A DNA stretch of 64,000 nt, taken from contig JANQRJ010000014.1 in the NCBI GenBank assembly GCA_028284635.1, positions 1 to 64,000 on the forward strand, read 5' to 3'. A model generated the notes under the pieces. The model was given only the letters and a program-made list of their open reading frames with translations. It was not told the DNA's origin and searched no databases. Source of the stretch: Pelagicoccus sp. (GTDB lineage: Bacteria; Verrucomicrobiota; Verrucomicrobiia; Opitutales; Opitutaceae). Made by a program: the position numbers and the translations under genes. The number at the start of each line of letters is the position of its first letter. Positions within the stretch are counted from its first letter, which is position 1. Positions 26,752 through 34,545 of this stretch are shown here, in pieces.

Positions 26752-28320
26752 ATGACCCCGATCGACTGGACCATCGTCTTCATCTACTTGGCCGCTATCG
26801 TCGGTCTTAGCGTCTTTTTGGGCTATCGCCAGAAGGTTCAGGCCGACTACTACCTTGCTGGGAACAAGCTTGGACCTTGGCCTATTGCGGGCTCCATGAT
26901 TGCCACCCAGTGCAGTGCGATCAGCCTGATCGGCGCCCCGGCCTTCATTGCCATCAAGGAAGGCGGCGGACTGAAGTGGCTACAGTACGAACTGGCGGTG
27001 CCGCTTGCGGCTATTGCGCTTCTGTATCTGGTTTCCGTATACAAGAAAGCTGGAGCGACCACTATTTTTTCAGCAGTGGAAAAGGAGATGGGCGCTGGCG
27101 CTCGTCGTGTTCTCAGTCTGCTTTTCCTCTCGGGTAGAGGCTTGGCGACTGGCGTGGCCCTCTACGCCATGTCCGTAGTAGTGTCTGTCTGTCTCGATAT
27201 CTCCGTTGCGAGTAGCATAGCCATCGTGGGAGGTTTGTCGCTGTTGTATACCACGATCGGCGGCATAGAGGCGGATATCTATTCGGATATCGTCCAGCTG
27301 GTCATTCTTTGGCTTGGAGCCTTGGTTTGCGGAATCACCCTGCTTTTCTTGATCGACTCGCCAGCTGAGGCTTTGGCTAGCTACGACTCAAGTCGGCTTT
27401 CCGTTTTCCAGACGTCCGGAAACGGCTTGGCCGATGGTCAATCCTACAGTCTTTGGCCGATGCTGATCGGAGGCTTCTTTCTTTATGTGGCCTACTATGG
27501 CTGCGACCAGAGCCAGGCTCAGCGGCTCCTTGCCGCTCGCGATCTGGGCGCGGCCCGAAAGGCGATCCTGTTGAACGGCTGCCTGCGCCTTCCCTTGGTT
27601 TTGACCTACTGCGGCTTTGGTTTGCTTCTCGGGCTATTTTTCCAGCAGTCCGACTGGCTGCAGGCCAAGATGGTCGGACAGAATCCGGATTTCATCGCGC
27701 CGTATTTCATAATCGAATACATTCCCTCTGGTTTGCGGGGGATCATCGTGGCCGGCATATTGGCTGCGGCCATGTCCAGCCTCGACTCGAATATCAACTC
27801 GATGAGCGCCGCTCTGGAAAAGGATTTTCTGGAAGGTCGGCGCATCTCGCTGCCCGGCTTCAGAAGCCCATTGCAGCGAGCTCGCAGCTTGACGGTAGGA
27901 TTCGGTCTGCTCTCCTGTGGTCTCGCCGCCCTTTTCAGCGGTTCCCAAGCGACGGTTCTGGTGCTGGTGAATGCGATAAGCTCCGCCTTCAACGGTCCGA
28001 TCCTTGCGTGCTTCGTTTTCCTGATGCTCAAGCGCGAGTTGCGCAGCCAAGCTTGGGCGATCGGCAGTCTTCTGGCTGGCATCGCAACCAACGCCATTCT
28101 CTGGCAAGCGGTTCCTCAGATGAGCTGGCTGTGGTGGAACGTGTTCGGCTTCGCCATTGCGATAGCGGGGCTTATTCTAGGTTCAAGACCGAAGGCTGCC
28201 ACCACCCGAGACAGCGAAGAACGACGCCAACGAGTCGAGGCGAAGCATACCACATTGCTGCTGGCGGTTAGTATCTTAGCCTTTGTCGTGTTGATTCTGA
28301 TACAGTCGACGCTGAATTGA
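26752..28320 (+). CDS. Sodium/solute symporter (SSS family)
   Basis: The 522-aa integral membrane protein has about 13 helices. Typical SSS features are the first helix WTIVFIYLAAIVGLSVFLGY, the GSMIATQCSAISLIGAPAF stretch with unwound-helix glycines, and AAAMSSLDSNINSMSAAL, which contains the Na2-site serines. Family members import sugars, amino acids, sialic acid or other solutes with sodium. The substrate is unknown here and no catabolic neighbour points to it. The last 45 bp overlap the convergent antitoxin gene. Confidence 0.9.
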   Translation: MTPIDWTIVFIYLAAIVGLSVFLGYRQKVQADYYLAGNKLGPWPIAGSMIATQCSAISLIGAPAFIAIKEGGGLKWLQYELAVPLAAIALLYLVSVYKKAGATTIFSAVEKEMGAGARRVLSLLFLSGRGLATGVALYAMSVVVSVCLDISVASSIAIVGGLSLLYTTIGGIEADIYSDIVQLVILWLGALVCGITLLFLIDSPAEALASYDSSRLSVFQTSGNGLADGQSYSLWPMLIGGFFLYVAYYGCDQSQAQRLLAARDLGAARKAILLNGCLRLPLVLTYCGFGLLLGLFFQQSDWLQAKMVGQNPDFIAPYFIIEYIPSGLRGIIVAGILAAAMSSLDSNINSMSAALEKDFLEGRRISLPGFRSPLQRARSLTVGFGLLSCGLAALFSGSQATVLVLVNAISSAFNGPILACFVFLMLKRELRSQAWAIGSLLAGIATNAILWQAVPQMSWLWWNVFGFAIAIAGLILGSRPKAATTRDSEERRQRVEAKHTTLLLAVSILAFVVLILIQSTLN

Positions 28321-28578
28321 GAAAAGACGTTCTTTGCCTCTCTTTTTGATGCTCTCGATCAGAGATTCATCCATTTTCTTCGACTTGCCGGCCTTGAGCT
28401 GTTCCAGTCCGATCTGGATTTCCGATTGAAGCGATGAGAGCTTTCTAAATCGCTTCTGTTCAATTTGATGCAGGACGCGAAGCGCATCGCGAACCACCTC
28501 GGATGATGATCCGTAGAGTCCGGATTGTACCTTGTCTTGAACCCATTTCTCGAGTTCTGGCGTAAGTGACACGTTCAT
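28276..28578 (-). CDS. ParD-like type II antitoxin (orphan)
   Basis: The 100-aa protein begins MNVSLTPELEKWVQDKVQSG followed by YGSSSEVVRDALRVL, the ribbon-helix-helix DNA-binding domain of ParD/CC2985 antitoxins. The C-terminal half is basic and would bind the toxin. No ParE/RelE toxin gene lies downstream: the gene runs into the 3' end of the symporter gene, overlapping it by 45 bp. It may be a leftover antitoxin, or it may neutralise a toxin encoded elsewhere. The ATG at 28578 is chosen; an upstream start adds a non-conserved leader. Confidence 0.8.
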   Translation of the reverse strand: MNVSLTPELEKWVQDKVQSGLYGSSSEVVRDALRVLHQIEQKRFRKLSSLQSEIQIGLEQLKAGKSKKMDESLIESIKKRGKERLFSIQRRLYQNQHDKG

Positions 28579-28632
28579 GGCTTGAAAGTAAAAAATGTCG
28601 AGAAATGTCAATTTTCGTTATCTCGGTCGTGA

Positions 28633-28848
28633 AGGCGAAGTACACCGACCTTACCGATGCTGATCAAGCTCGGAGCCGAACCCTCGGAGGTGAAGACGGC
28701 CACCCGTTGCCGCAAAGGCTACTGGTGGCTCAGTTCGCATCTATATGCCCGATATGCTCTGTCTACCGCTTGGCTCGAAGAGCAGGGAGTGCCTTCGCTC
28801 TTGAAACTGTGGATAGCCTTTTACTGCAAGGATCAGTCTCAGTCCTGA
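28633..28848 (+). pseudogene. Remnant of group II intron reverse transcriptase/maturase C-terminus
   Basis: The frame reads LIKLGAEPSEVKTATRC then RKGYWWLSS, LSTAWLEEQGVPSLLKLW and ends at IAFYCKDQSQS. This order resembles the last 60-70 residues of group II intron-encoded reverse transcriptases (LIALG..EVK..SRSRKGYWRMS...L...WL..QGVP....W). The catalytic RT and maturase parts are absent, so only a fragment is left. It points to past intron insertion next to the antitoxin gene. Confidence 0.6.
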
Positions 28849-28874
28849 AACTATATATGCCTAGGAATCGCCAC

Positions 28875-29522
28875 CTACGGATCTGTATGAGTGGTGGTGT
28901 GGGAGCTGGGGGAGTTAATGCCCCTAGCTATCCGATTGGCTTTTTCTAATTCTTTCCGGATTTCCTTTTCGAAGAATTCTGCGGACTGTGTTTTTGAATA
29001 TATTTGAAGAATGATAGCGTGAAGATGAAGCAACAGTATCGGAAAAATATATATCGTTGCTTCCAGGGTTGATCCTTTAGAGTACAGAGAATCTAGAAGA
29101 GGGTAAGAAAAATAGGCTGAAGCAGCCAAAGTGATGAAGTTTAGTACCAGAAAAGGATTCGATGAATAGAGGGTAAACCTTTTCAGGTGCCTGATCATGT
29201 CTTTTGATTTTTCTTCGCTTTTGAGTCTTCTGTGAATGCTCTCAAAGCCAAGGTTGCTCTGTCTTTCGTCAAACCAGTGCAGCAAATAGGCGGCACAGTA
29301 TTTTTGGTAAATAGTATTCGATATCGCGATTCTGGATGTGATGAAAAATAGTGGACTTATTATAAAGGGTATAAGGTTAGTAGGTAGCTCTTCGCTCAAA
29401 CCGAGGATAGCCGCAGAACCTGTAACGCACAGTGCGAGCATCTGAAAGTACCGGTTTTCGTGAGTTTCCTGGCGACGAGCCACTCTCTGGAATTCTTCAA
29501 TCTCAATTTGCTCTAATTTCAT
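28875..29522 (-). CDS. Hypothetical four-helix membrane protein
   Basis: The 215-aa protein is not recognised. A charged N-terminus is followed by two hydrophobic helices (about residues 27-66), a cytoplasmic stretch with SEEKSKDMIRHLKRF, two more helices (about 122-145 and 150-172) and a basic coiled-coil-like tail. The DNA is AT-richer than its neighbours, which suggests acquisition by transfer. It lies with the next ORF in an accessory patch; a joint function is only a guess. Confidence 0.6.
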   Translation of the reverse strand: MKLEQIEIEEFQRVARRQETHENRYFQMLALCVTGSAAILGLSEELPTNLIPFIISPLFFITSRIAISNTIYQKYCAAYLLHWFDERQSNLGFESIHRRLKSEEKSKDMIRHLKRFTLYSSNPFLVLNFITLAASAYFSYPLLDSLYSKGSTLEATIYIFPILLLHLHAIILQIYSKTQSAEFFEKEIRKELEKANRIARGINSPSSHTTTHTDP

Positions 29523-29593
29523 TATTCTTTAGCCAACGCAGAGGTCTCACGCGGGCACTTGCGCTCGTTGTGAGCACCGAATTGGTATGCGTA

Positions 29594-30025
29594 CTATTTT
29601 ATTGGTAATTCCTTAAGTCGATTCTGAATGTATAGCTTTAAGCCTCTTGCCTTATTTTCTAGTTCATTAGTGAGATCTGTAATTCCAGAATCACCAAATT
29701 TTACATTTTTCAAGCTAGGGTTGTTCATCGCTGAAAAAACAACTTCTAGTTGGTTTAGAAGCCCTATTTGTGACTCCAAGGAATTTCGAGCTAGAGTGTC
29801 TAATTGATCATTCAGTTCTTTTCTGAACTCTATTTGTAATTTGAGATCACTAATTTGAGTTTTCGCTTCATTCTTTGATTTCTCAAACTCCTCATTGAAT
29901 TTAGAGATGTTTAGTTCTAGAGACCTTTTATCGAATTTAGGTTCTTTTGCTTCATTTGCTAGTTTCGCTTTTTCTGAATCGAAATATCCAGAGAGTAGTG
30001 CAGATAGAAATGTAAGCATAGCCAA
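29594..30025 (-). CDS. Hypothetical coiled-coil protein with N-terminal membrane segment
   Basis: The protein has 143 aa from a TTG at 30025 (ATG at 30019 is possible). After a hydrophobic start (LTFLSALLSGYF) it is a long charged helix with heptad-like pattern from about residue 35 to 90. The DNA is AT-rich. Upstream of 30025 the frame stays open to a stop at 30083-30085 and reads PWFQKPAWVASFIPIVLA, a natural continuation of the membrane helix. No ATG, GTG or TTG lies in that stretch, so the true initiation site is unclear or lost. Confidence 0.5.
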   Translation of the reverse strand: MAMLTFLSALLSGYFDSEKAKLANEAKEPKFDKRSLELNISKFNEEFEKSKNEAKTQISDLKLQIEFRKELNDQLDTLARNSLESQIGLLNQLEVVFSAMNNPSLKNVKFGDSGITDLTNELENKARGLKLYIQNRLKELPIK

Positions 30026-30504
30026 TACAATTGGTATGAAAGAAGCAACCCATGCCGGTTTTTGAAACCACGGCCTATTGAGTTATTCTAGTTGCTTAAT
30101 CTTTATTTAGAAATCGAGTGTTTCGATATCTGGTTTTAATGTTGAAGTCATTCAGAGTTATTAGTTCTGCATATCAGTATTATTATCCCACGATTTCGCA
30201 GGTTATCGTTTTCGGGTACTTAACGCGTAGAGAGTCGCTTTTCGCGGAAAGCCCTTAGAATTTCAACGGAAAATTGGGTGTTGCTCGGATTTGTCGCTGG
30301 GTGGGTTCCGCTCGCGAAGTCGTTAAGACGCGAAGGGGTCTGGATGGTTTTTGGTAGGGTTTCTTCGCGGCTTTGCGACTTCGCGAGCGGCTTTTGCGGA
30401 AGGAGGTCGAGATCGTCCGACGAGAACGTGTTCGGTACGGAAGCGAAAGCGACAAAGCGAAGTGCCCAAGTCCGTTCCACCTTTGCCTCGGGTGAGCGAG
30501 TGCG
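30026..30504. other. Intergenic region, AT-rich then repeat-bearing
   Basis: About 480 bp without a supported gene apart from the possible N-terminal extension of the coiled-coil ORF. 30060-30230 is AT-rich. The rest has normal composition and holds the inverted repeat at 30310-30388. Confidence 0.5.
30310..30388. repeat. Imperfect 26-bp inverted repeat
   Basis: Arms 30310-30335 and 30363-30388 are reverse complements at 23 of 26 positions. They begin GCTCGCGAAGTCG and enclose a 27-bp loop. Confidence 0.75.
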
Positions 30505-31548
30505 CTATAGTGCTCCGAAGAGGTCGTCTAGGGAGCGTTCCACTTTTATGGATACGGCTTGTTTTTCCTTTCCGGAGAGGAGGAGGCCGTCGAGCATTTT
30601 GCCGAGAGCTAGGATCTGCTTGCCGGGGTAGGGGGCGGGCTGGTCGTCGACTATGGCTTGGAGGAAGGCTGAGGCTTGTAGATGGAGTTGGTCGGAGAGG
30701 TCGATGGCCTGGGCGTAGGTTTGTCCTTTTGCTGGATCTGTAACGGTGTATTGGATACCGCGTTGCAAGTCCAAGACGCCCTCGCTGCTGTGCAGGAGCA
30801 TGGCGCTTTGAGGAAGGGGGGCCTTGATGCGGGTGGAGATTTGCAGGGCGGCTCCGTTTTTGAAGCGAAGGGCTCCGGAGAGGCTGTCCTCGGCAGGCCG
30901 GTCGATGCCTTGGGCGAACTTTGCGGAGAAGAGGTCGTAGCGGCCGGCGAGGGCCTCGCGGGCATCGGGGCAGCCCATGGCGTACCACAGGGCGTCGAGG
31001 GAGGGGAGGCCGTTTTCGAGCAGGGCTCCGCCTCCGCGTTCGGCGTCGAGTCGCCAGGATTCCGGAACGTGAGACCAGTCCGTGGTATGCTGGACCACGC
31101 TTGCGGCGAACAGGTCTCCGAGCTGGCCGCTTGCTGCGAGGCGGGCGGCCTCGGAGATACGGGGGTCGAAGCGGAGGGGGTTGGAGGCCATGAAGGTCTT
31201 GCCTACGAGTCCGGCGGAGGTGACGAGATGGGAGGCTTGGCGGCTGTCGATGCCGACTGGGGAATCGCAGAGGACGTGCAGGCCGGCGTCGAAGGCTTGG
31301 CCGACGTGCCGTTCGCGCATGTAGGTGGGGCTGGAGACGACGACGGCGTCGAGCTCGCCGGAGAGAATGAGCTCGCTGGCGTCGTCGTGCTGGGCGGGGA
31401 TGGAGAGCTCGTCGGCGATCGCTTGGCGGAGCTCTTGGTTTGGGTCGGCGATAGCGACGACAGTCGCTTTCTCCAAGCTAGCGAAGGCTCGAGCGTGCTG
31501 GGCGCCGAAGTTGGCGCCGATGATTCCGATGCGGATGGATTGGGTCAT
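30505..31548 (-). CDS. Gfo/Idh/MocA-family oxidoreductase
   Basis: The 347-aa NAD(P)-dependent dehydrogenase has the Rossmann motif IGIIGANFGAQHARAF near the start and the SSPTYMRERHVGQAFDAG region. DSPVGIDSRQA takes the place of the usual EKP motif, so the conserved catalytic-site lysine (EKP) reads DSP here. The C-terminal half is the beta-sheet substrate domain (ERGGGALLENGLPSLDAL). Members act on sugars, inositols and related polyols. It is a single gene with no pathway neighbours. The ATG at 31548 is chosen because the extension upstream is unconserved. Confidence 0.87.
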   Translation of the reverse strand: MTQSIRIGIIGANFGAQHARAFASLEKATVVAIADPNQELRQAIADELSIPAQHDDASELILSGELDAVVVSSPTYMRERHVGQAFDAGLHVLCDSPVGIDSRQASHLVTSAGLVGKTFMASNPLRFDPRISEAARLAASGQLGDLFAASVVQHTTDWSHVPESWRLDAERGGGALLENGLPSLDALWYAMGCPDAREALAGRYDLFSAKFAQGIDRPAEDSLSGALRFKNGAALQISTRIKAPLPQSAMLLHSSEGVLDLQRGIQYTVTDPAKGQTYAQAIDLSDQLHLQASAFLQAIVDDQPAPYPGKQILALGKMLDGLLLSGKEKQAVSIKVERSLDDLFGAL

Positions 31549-31700
31549 AGGGAGATGGATTCTTTCGCGTTGGGAGGCGAGGGGCAACCAGGAGTTGGCG
31601 AATTTAGGTGGCCTGGGAGCGATTTGCAATGAGGGATGGTTGGTGGCTCGCTTGCTTCGTCTGCGGACCGCTCGGCCCTTCGACTCAACTCAGGGCGGTG

Positions 31701-31729
31701 AGCCTGTCGAACTGCGATCGGTCCCTACC
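31701..31729. repeat. Dispersed 29-bp repeat, copy 2
   Basis: Reverse complement of 22825-22853 with one mismatch. It is preceded by CCCTTCGACTCAACTCAGGG, so the full element may be about 65 bp. Confidence 0.7.
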
Positions 31730-31792
31730 TAGGACACCTCGAAACGGTGGTTTTACTTCTTTCATCCTCCTGGGCGAGACGCTGGGGTTTTT

Positions 31793-31980
31793 GCAAAATC
31801 ATTTGGTGGCAAAATCATCGTCTATCTCAGCTCTGCTTTGTTGGACCTTCAGAAACGTGTATCATGTAGGACAGGCGATTTAAAAGGTATATTCGCGTGC
31901 CAAAACAGTCATGAATCGAAGGCCTTCGATCTGAAAAGTGCGAATTTTCGAGATAATAATTTTGCCATTAATGATTTTGC
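31793..31980. repeat. AT-rich inverted repeat (GCAAAATCATT type)
   Basis: The left part 31793-31818 contains two direct GCAAAATCAT units. The right part 31956-31980 is its imperfect reverse complement (about 20 of 26, one gap). Between them is a 12-bp palindrome, CGAAGGCCTTCG. Confidence 0.6.
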
Positions 31981-31999
31981 TTCACCTCTCTCCCGTTTT

Positions 32000-34264
32000 T
32001 CAGGGCCTGGAAAGGTAGGCTTCGATCATCTTTGCTTCAACTGATATTGGGTCTAGGCTCCTATGCTTTCGGATGGCGTAATTCTTTCGAGTTGCTACTG
32101 TTGTCGAGCGTAGCTGGTTGTCGGCGCTGCTGGATATGGAGATTTCGTAGTTTGTATTCAGATCCTCTTCACCGAACACGGCTACGATCAGGTCATAGTC
32201 TTGTCGGAATCTAGGACGGAAGACGATTTCCGCTCCGTCTGAGCAGATGGCATCGTAGGCGTCGCCCACTATGTCTCGGCTGTCTCCTTCGAAGAGAGCG
32301 ATACCGGGGCGAGCTCGGCCGAGACCGTCGACGCGTATTGTCACGTCCTGATTCGTGGGGAGGTTGGATAGAGAGAGCGTTTCGAAGTATTGGGTGACGC
32401 CGTCGTCGTGAGTGAAAGCCTCGTCATCGGAGGTGATGGCTCGCTGCGCCTGGTAAGGATAGCCTGGCCTGTGTGTATCGTTGTGAGACTTGACCTCGAG
32501 AGTGTACGAACCGAATTCGTTTTCGTCGAAATTGATAACCCTGATGCGGCTGTTGTAGAGCCCCCGTCCGCTGACGATGAGGCGCTCCGCAGCGTTCTCG
32601 GCTTCCTGATCGTGGTATGCCATGAGCTGGCCTGTGGAGGAGTGATTTACGCTGATCTCGCCGTCGAAAGTCGAGGTTAGGGTGATCATGGCCTCGGTGT
32701 CGATAAAGCCTTCGTAGCGATAGGCGTCGAAATGGAAGCCTGGTTCGCGATGTTGCGGGCTGTCGGCTCCAAGCTCAGCTGTAATAAGCTCGTTGGGACG
32801 TAGGACGGGTGAGATCCCAGCGAGCAGAGCGACCGACGACTGGTAGCGGGGCGATTGATATATCGCCATATAGTTGGCGCCTTCCTGGGCGACGAAGTCG
32901 GTCGAAACTGTCTCAAGCGGAGAGGTCCCGTCTTGCGACCAAGTCAGGAAATATGAAAGGCTGCTGTTGCTGTTCAGTCTGTATTGGTCCCCGGCTCGCA
33001 AGTCGCGCAGCAATACGATTTCGCGGTTTCCGCGGGAGGCGCCTTGACCGGAAAAGCTGATTCGGCTGGTTGGCCCGAGCGAAAGGTATCTGTGGGTCTC
33101 CGATTCTCGCTTGGAATGGGTGAAACGTCTTAGAAGAAGTTTGTCTCCGTAGATCAGCGTAGTATCTAGGAGGTCTCCGAGATACCATTGGCCGTCTCTC
33201 AGCCATAGACTGTGTGTATGCTGATCGAAGATGTCGTGTTCGTACCAATATAGCGGTCCGCTGTATCGGGGCCGAGCCATTTGAGTGGTCACCTCGTAGG
33301 ATGAGGAAAGCGGCCATACCTTACGAAAGAGGACCGTGCCCCGTGCTTCGGTATGTTCGATAAACGGCTCGGAGAAGAACTCGTTGGCTATGTCGGCTTC
33401 GCTTGGCTCCCAGGGCGCTTCGAAGACGGCGAGACGGATCCAATCGGCAAAGTGGGCTACGTTGGTAAACATCGATATATGGTCGAAAGGGCTGCCACAG
33501 CCGCCAGAACCGAAGCTAGTCGTGCCGGCGACCATCCATTCGCCTGCCGGACCTTGGATGAGAAGGGGCCCGCCACTGTCTCCGGAGAATGCGCCGCGTT
33601 GGGGGGAGGCTTCGCCTGCGGCTAGATAGTCGGGATGGATACTATTTCCAAATACGGACGGCTGGCTGATGTATTCTCGGCTATATAGAGTGATGTCGGC
33701 CTCCTGCAGCTTTCTCGGATGATTGGAGCCTCCAGTGGCGAACTGGGTGTCTCCCCAGCCGACGATCTTGGCCCTGGAGAGGGTTTGGGGATAAACAGGG
33801 TCCCAATTGAGCGCTATCGGCTGGATGTCGGTAATGGGTTCGGCGAGCCGGACTAGAGCGAGATCGCCGCCGCGCCATGCTCGTACATGGTAGGCAGGTT
33901 GCGGCAGGACGACCACCGGCTGGGTGGTGCGGGTCATGACGTCGAGATCGTTGCTTCCGTAGCCGATTACGAATTCGTTGGGTTCGAGTTCGTCGATGCA
34001 ATGGGCTGCGGTCAGAACCCATTCCGAATGTATCAAGACTCCTCCACAGAAAAATCTGTCGTAGTTGGTATCGCCGAGCCTTGGGTCGAGCAAGGCGACC
34101 ATCCACGGGAAGTCGCTGGGCGAAGCGTCGCGGCCTCCCACGACGAAGGGACGAACAGGTCCGCTGGCGCTGTCGGCAGCGATGCTCGAGTGGCATAGGC
34201 TTGCCAGGCAGGCGATGGTCACGATGCAAACTATCCTGTTTGCGAGTGAGGGTCGTGACAGCAT
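32000..34264 (-). CDS. Secreted trypsin-like serine protease (S1) with long C-terminal region
   Basis: The 754-aa protein has a signal peptide (residues 1-30, SSIAADS) and the S1 activation-like start FVVGGRDASPSDFPWMVAL. The full catalytic triad is present: His88 in LTAAHC, Asp134 in GGDLALV and Ser230 in FSGDSGGP. The peptidase ends near residue 285 (FADWIRLAV). The remaining 470 residues are beta-rich and resemble repeated pre-peptidase-like or carbohydrate-binding-like sandwiches (for example GSYTLEVKSHND, YDLIVAVFGEEDLNTNYEISI). It is likely secreted or surface-attached and degrades extracellular protein. It is transcribed alone. Confidence 0.9.
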   Translation of the reverse strand: MLSRPSLANRIVCIVTIACLASLCHSSIAADSASGPVRPFVVGGRDASPSDFPWMVALLDPRLGDTNYDRFFCGGVLIHSEWVLTAAHCIDELEPNEFVIGYGSNDLDVMTRTTQPVVVLPQPAYHVRAWRGGDLALVRLAEPITDIQPIALNWDPVYPQTLSRAKIVGWGDTQFATGGSNHPRKLQEADITLYSREYISQPSVFGNSIHPDYLAAGEASPQRGAFSGDSGGPLLIQGPAGEWMVAGTTSFGSGGCGSPFDHISMFTNVAHFADWIRLAVFEAPWEPSEADIANEFFSEPFIEHTEARGTVLFRKVWPLSSSYEVTTQMARPRYSGPLYWYEHDIFDQHTHSLWLRDGQWYLGDLLDTTLIYGDKLLLRRFTHSKRESETHRYLSLGPTSRISFSGQGASRGNREIVLLRDLRAGDQYRLNSNSSLSYFLTWSQDGTSPLETVSTDFVAQEGANYMAIYQSPRYQSSVALLAGISPVLRPNELITAELGADSPQHREPGFHFDAYRYEGFIDTEAMITLTSTFDGEISVNHSSTGQLMAYHDQEAENAAERLIVSGRGLYNSRIRVINFDENEFGSYTLEVKSHNDTHRPGYPYQAQRAITSDDEAFTHDDGVTQYFETLSLSNLPTNQDVTIRVDGLGRARPGIALFEGDSRDIVGDAYDAICSDGAEIVFRPRFRQDYDLIVAVFGEEDLNTNYEISISSSADNQLRSTTVATRKNYAIRKHRSLDPISVEAKMIEAYLSRP

Positions 34265-34415
34265 GCCTTTTTTTTATCCGAGAGAATACGGATGGCAAGT
34301 TTGACGTTTGGTGGGCGCGCGTTTGTAGCGTGAGGACAAGCGAGGGCCTGCTTCGCAACAGGATTCGAATCACTTTTGCGCCCGTAGTCTGGCGCGATTA
34401 CCTCTGTGTCCTCCC

Positions 34416-34441
34416 CTGGGAACGCGGGCGGCTCGCCCGCA
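34416..34441. repeat. Short dispersed palindromic repeat, second copy
   Basis: 25 of 26 bases match 10636-10661. The core GCGGGCGGCTCGCCCGC folds into a GC stem. It sits in the 280-bp gap between the protease and the TRAP permease gene. Confidence 0.65.
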
Positions 34442-34545
34442 GCAATGCAAGAGTTTGGCGCAGCGTCGCGACTCGGAAGGCGACACTTTGAAACACACCC
34501 GATAATCCCCTTGCCTCGTTTTGGTGGACGGGTTGCATAGCGGGC

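Larger units (their letters stand above)
31549..31999. other. Intergenic region with two repeat elements
   Basis: About 450 bp without a gene. It holds the second copy of the 29-bp dispersed repeat and a separate AT-rich inverted repeat built on GCAAAATCATT, both listed individually. The rest shows nothing recognisable. Confidence 0.55.

Noticed and set aside
28276..28320. Toxin gene partnered with the ParD-like antitoxin
   Set aside because: Downstream sequence is the symporter gene read antisense and upstream is an intron remnant; no ParE/RelE-like protein is encoded.
30682..31632. 316-residue plus-strand reading frame
   Set aside because: Antisense of the Gfo/Idh/MocA gene; rich in Gly, Val and Glu with no recognisable fold.
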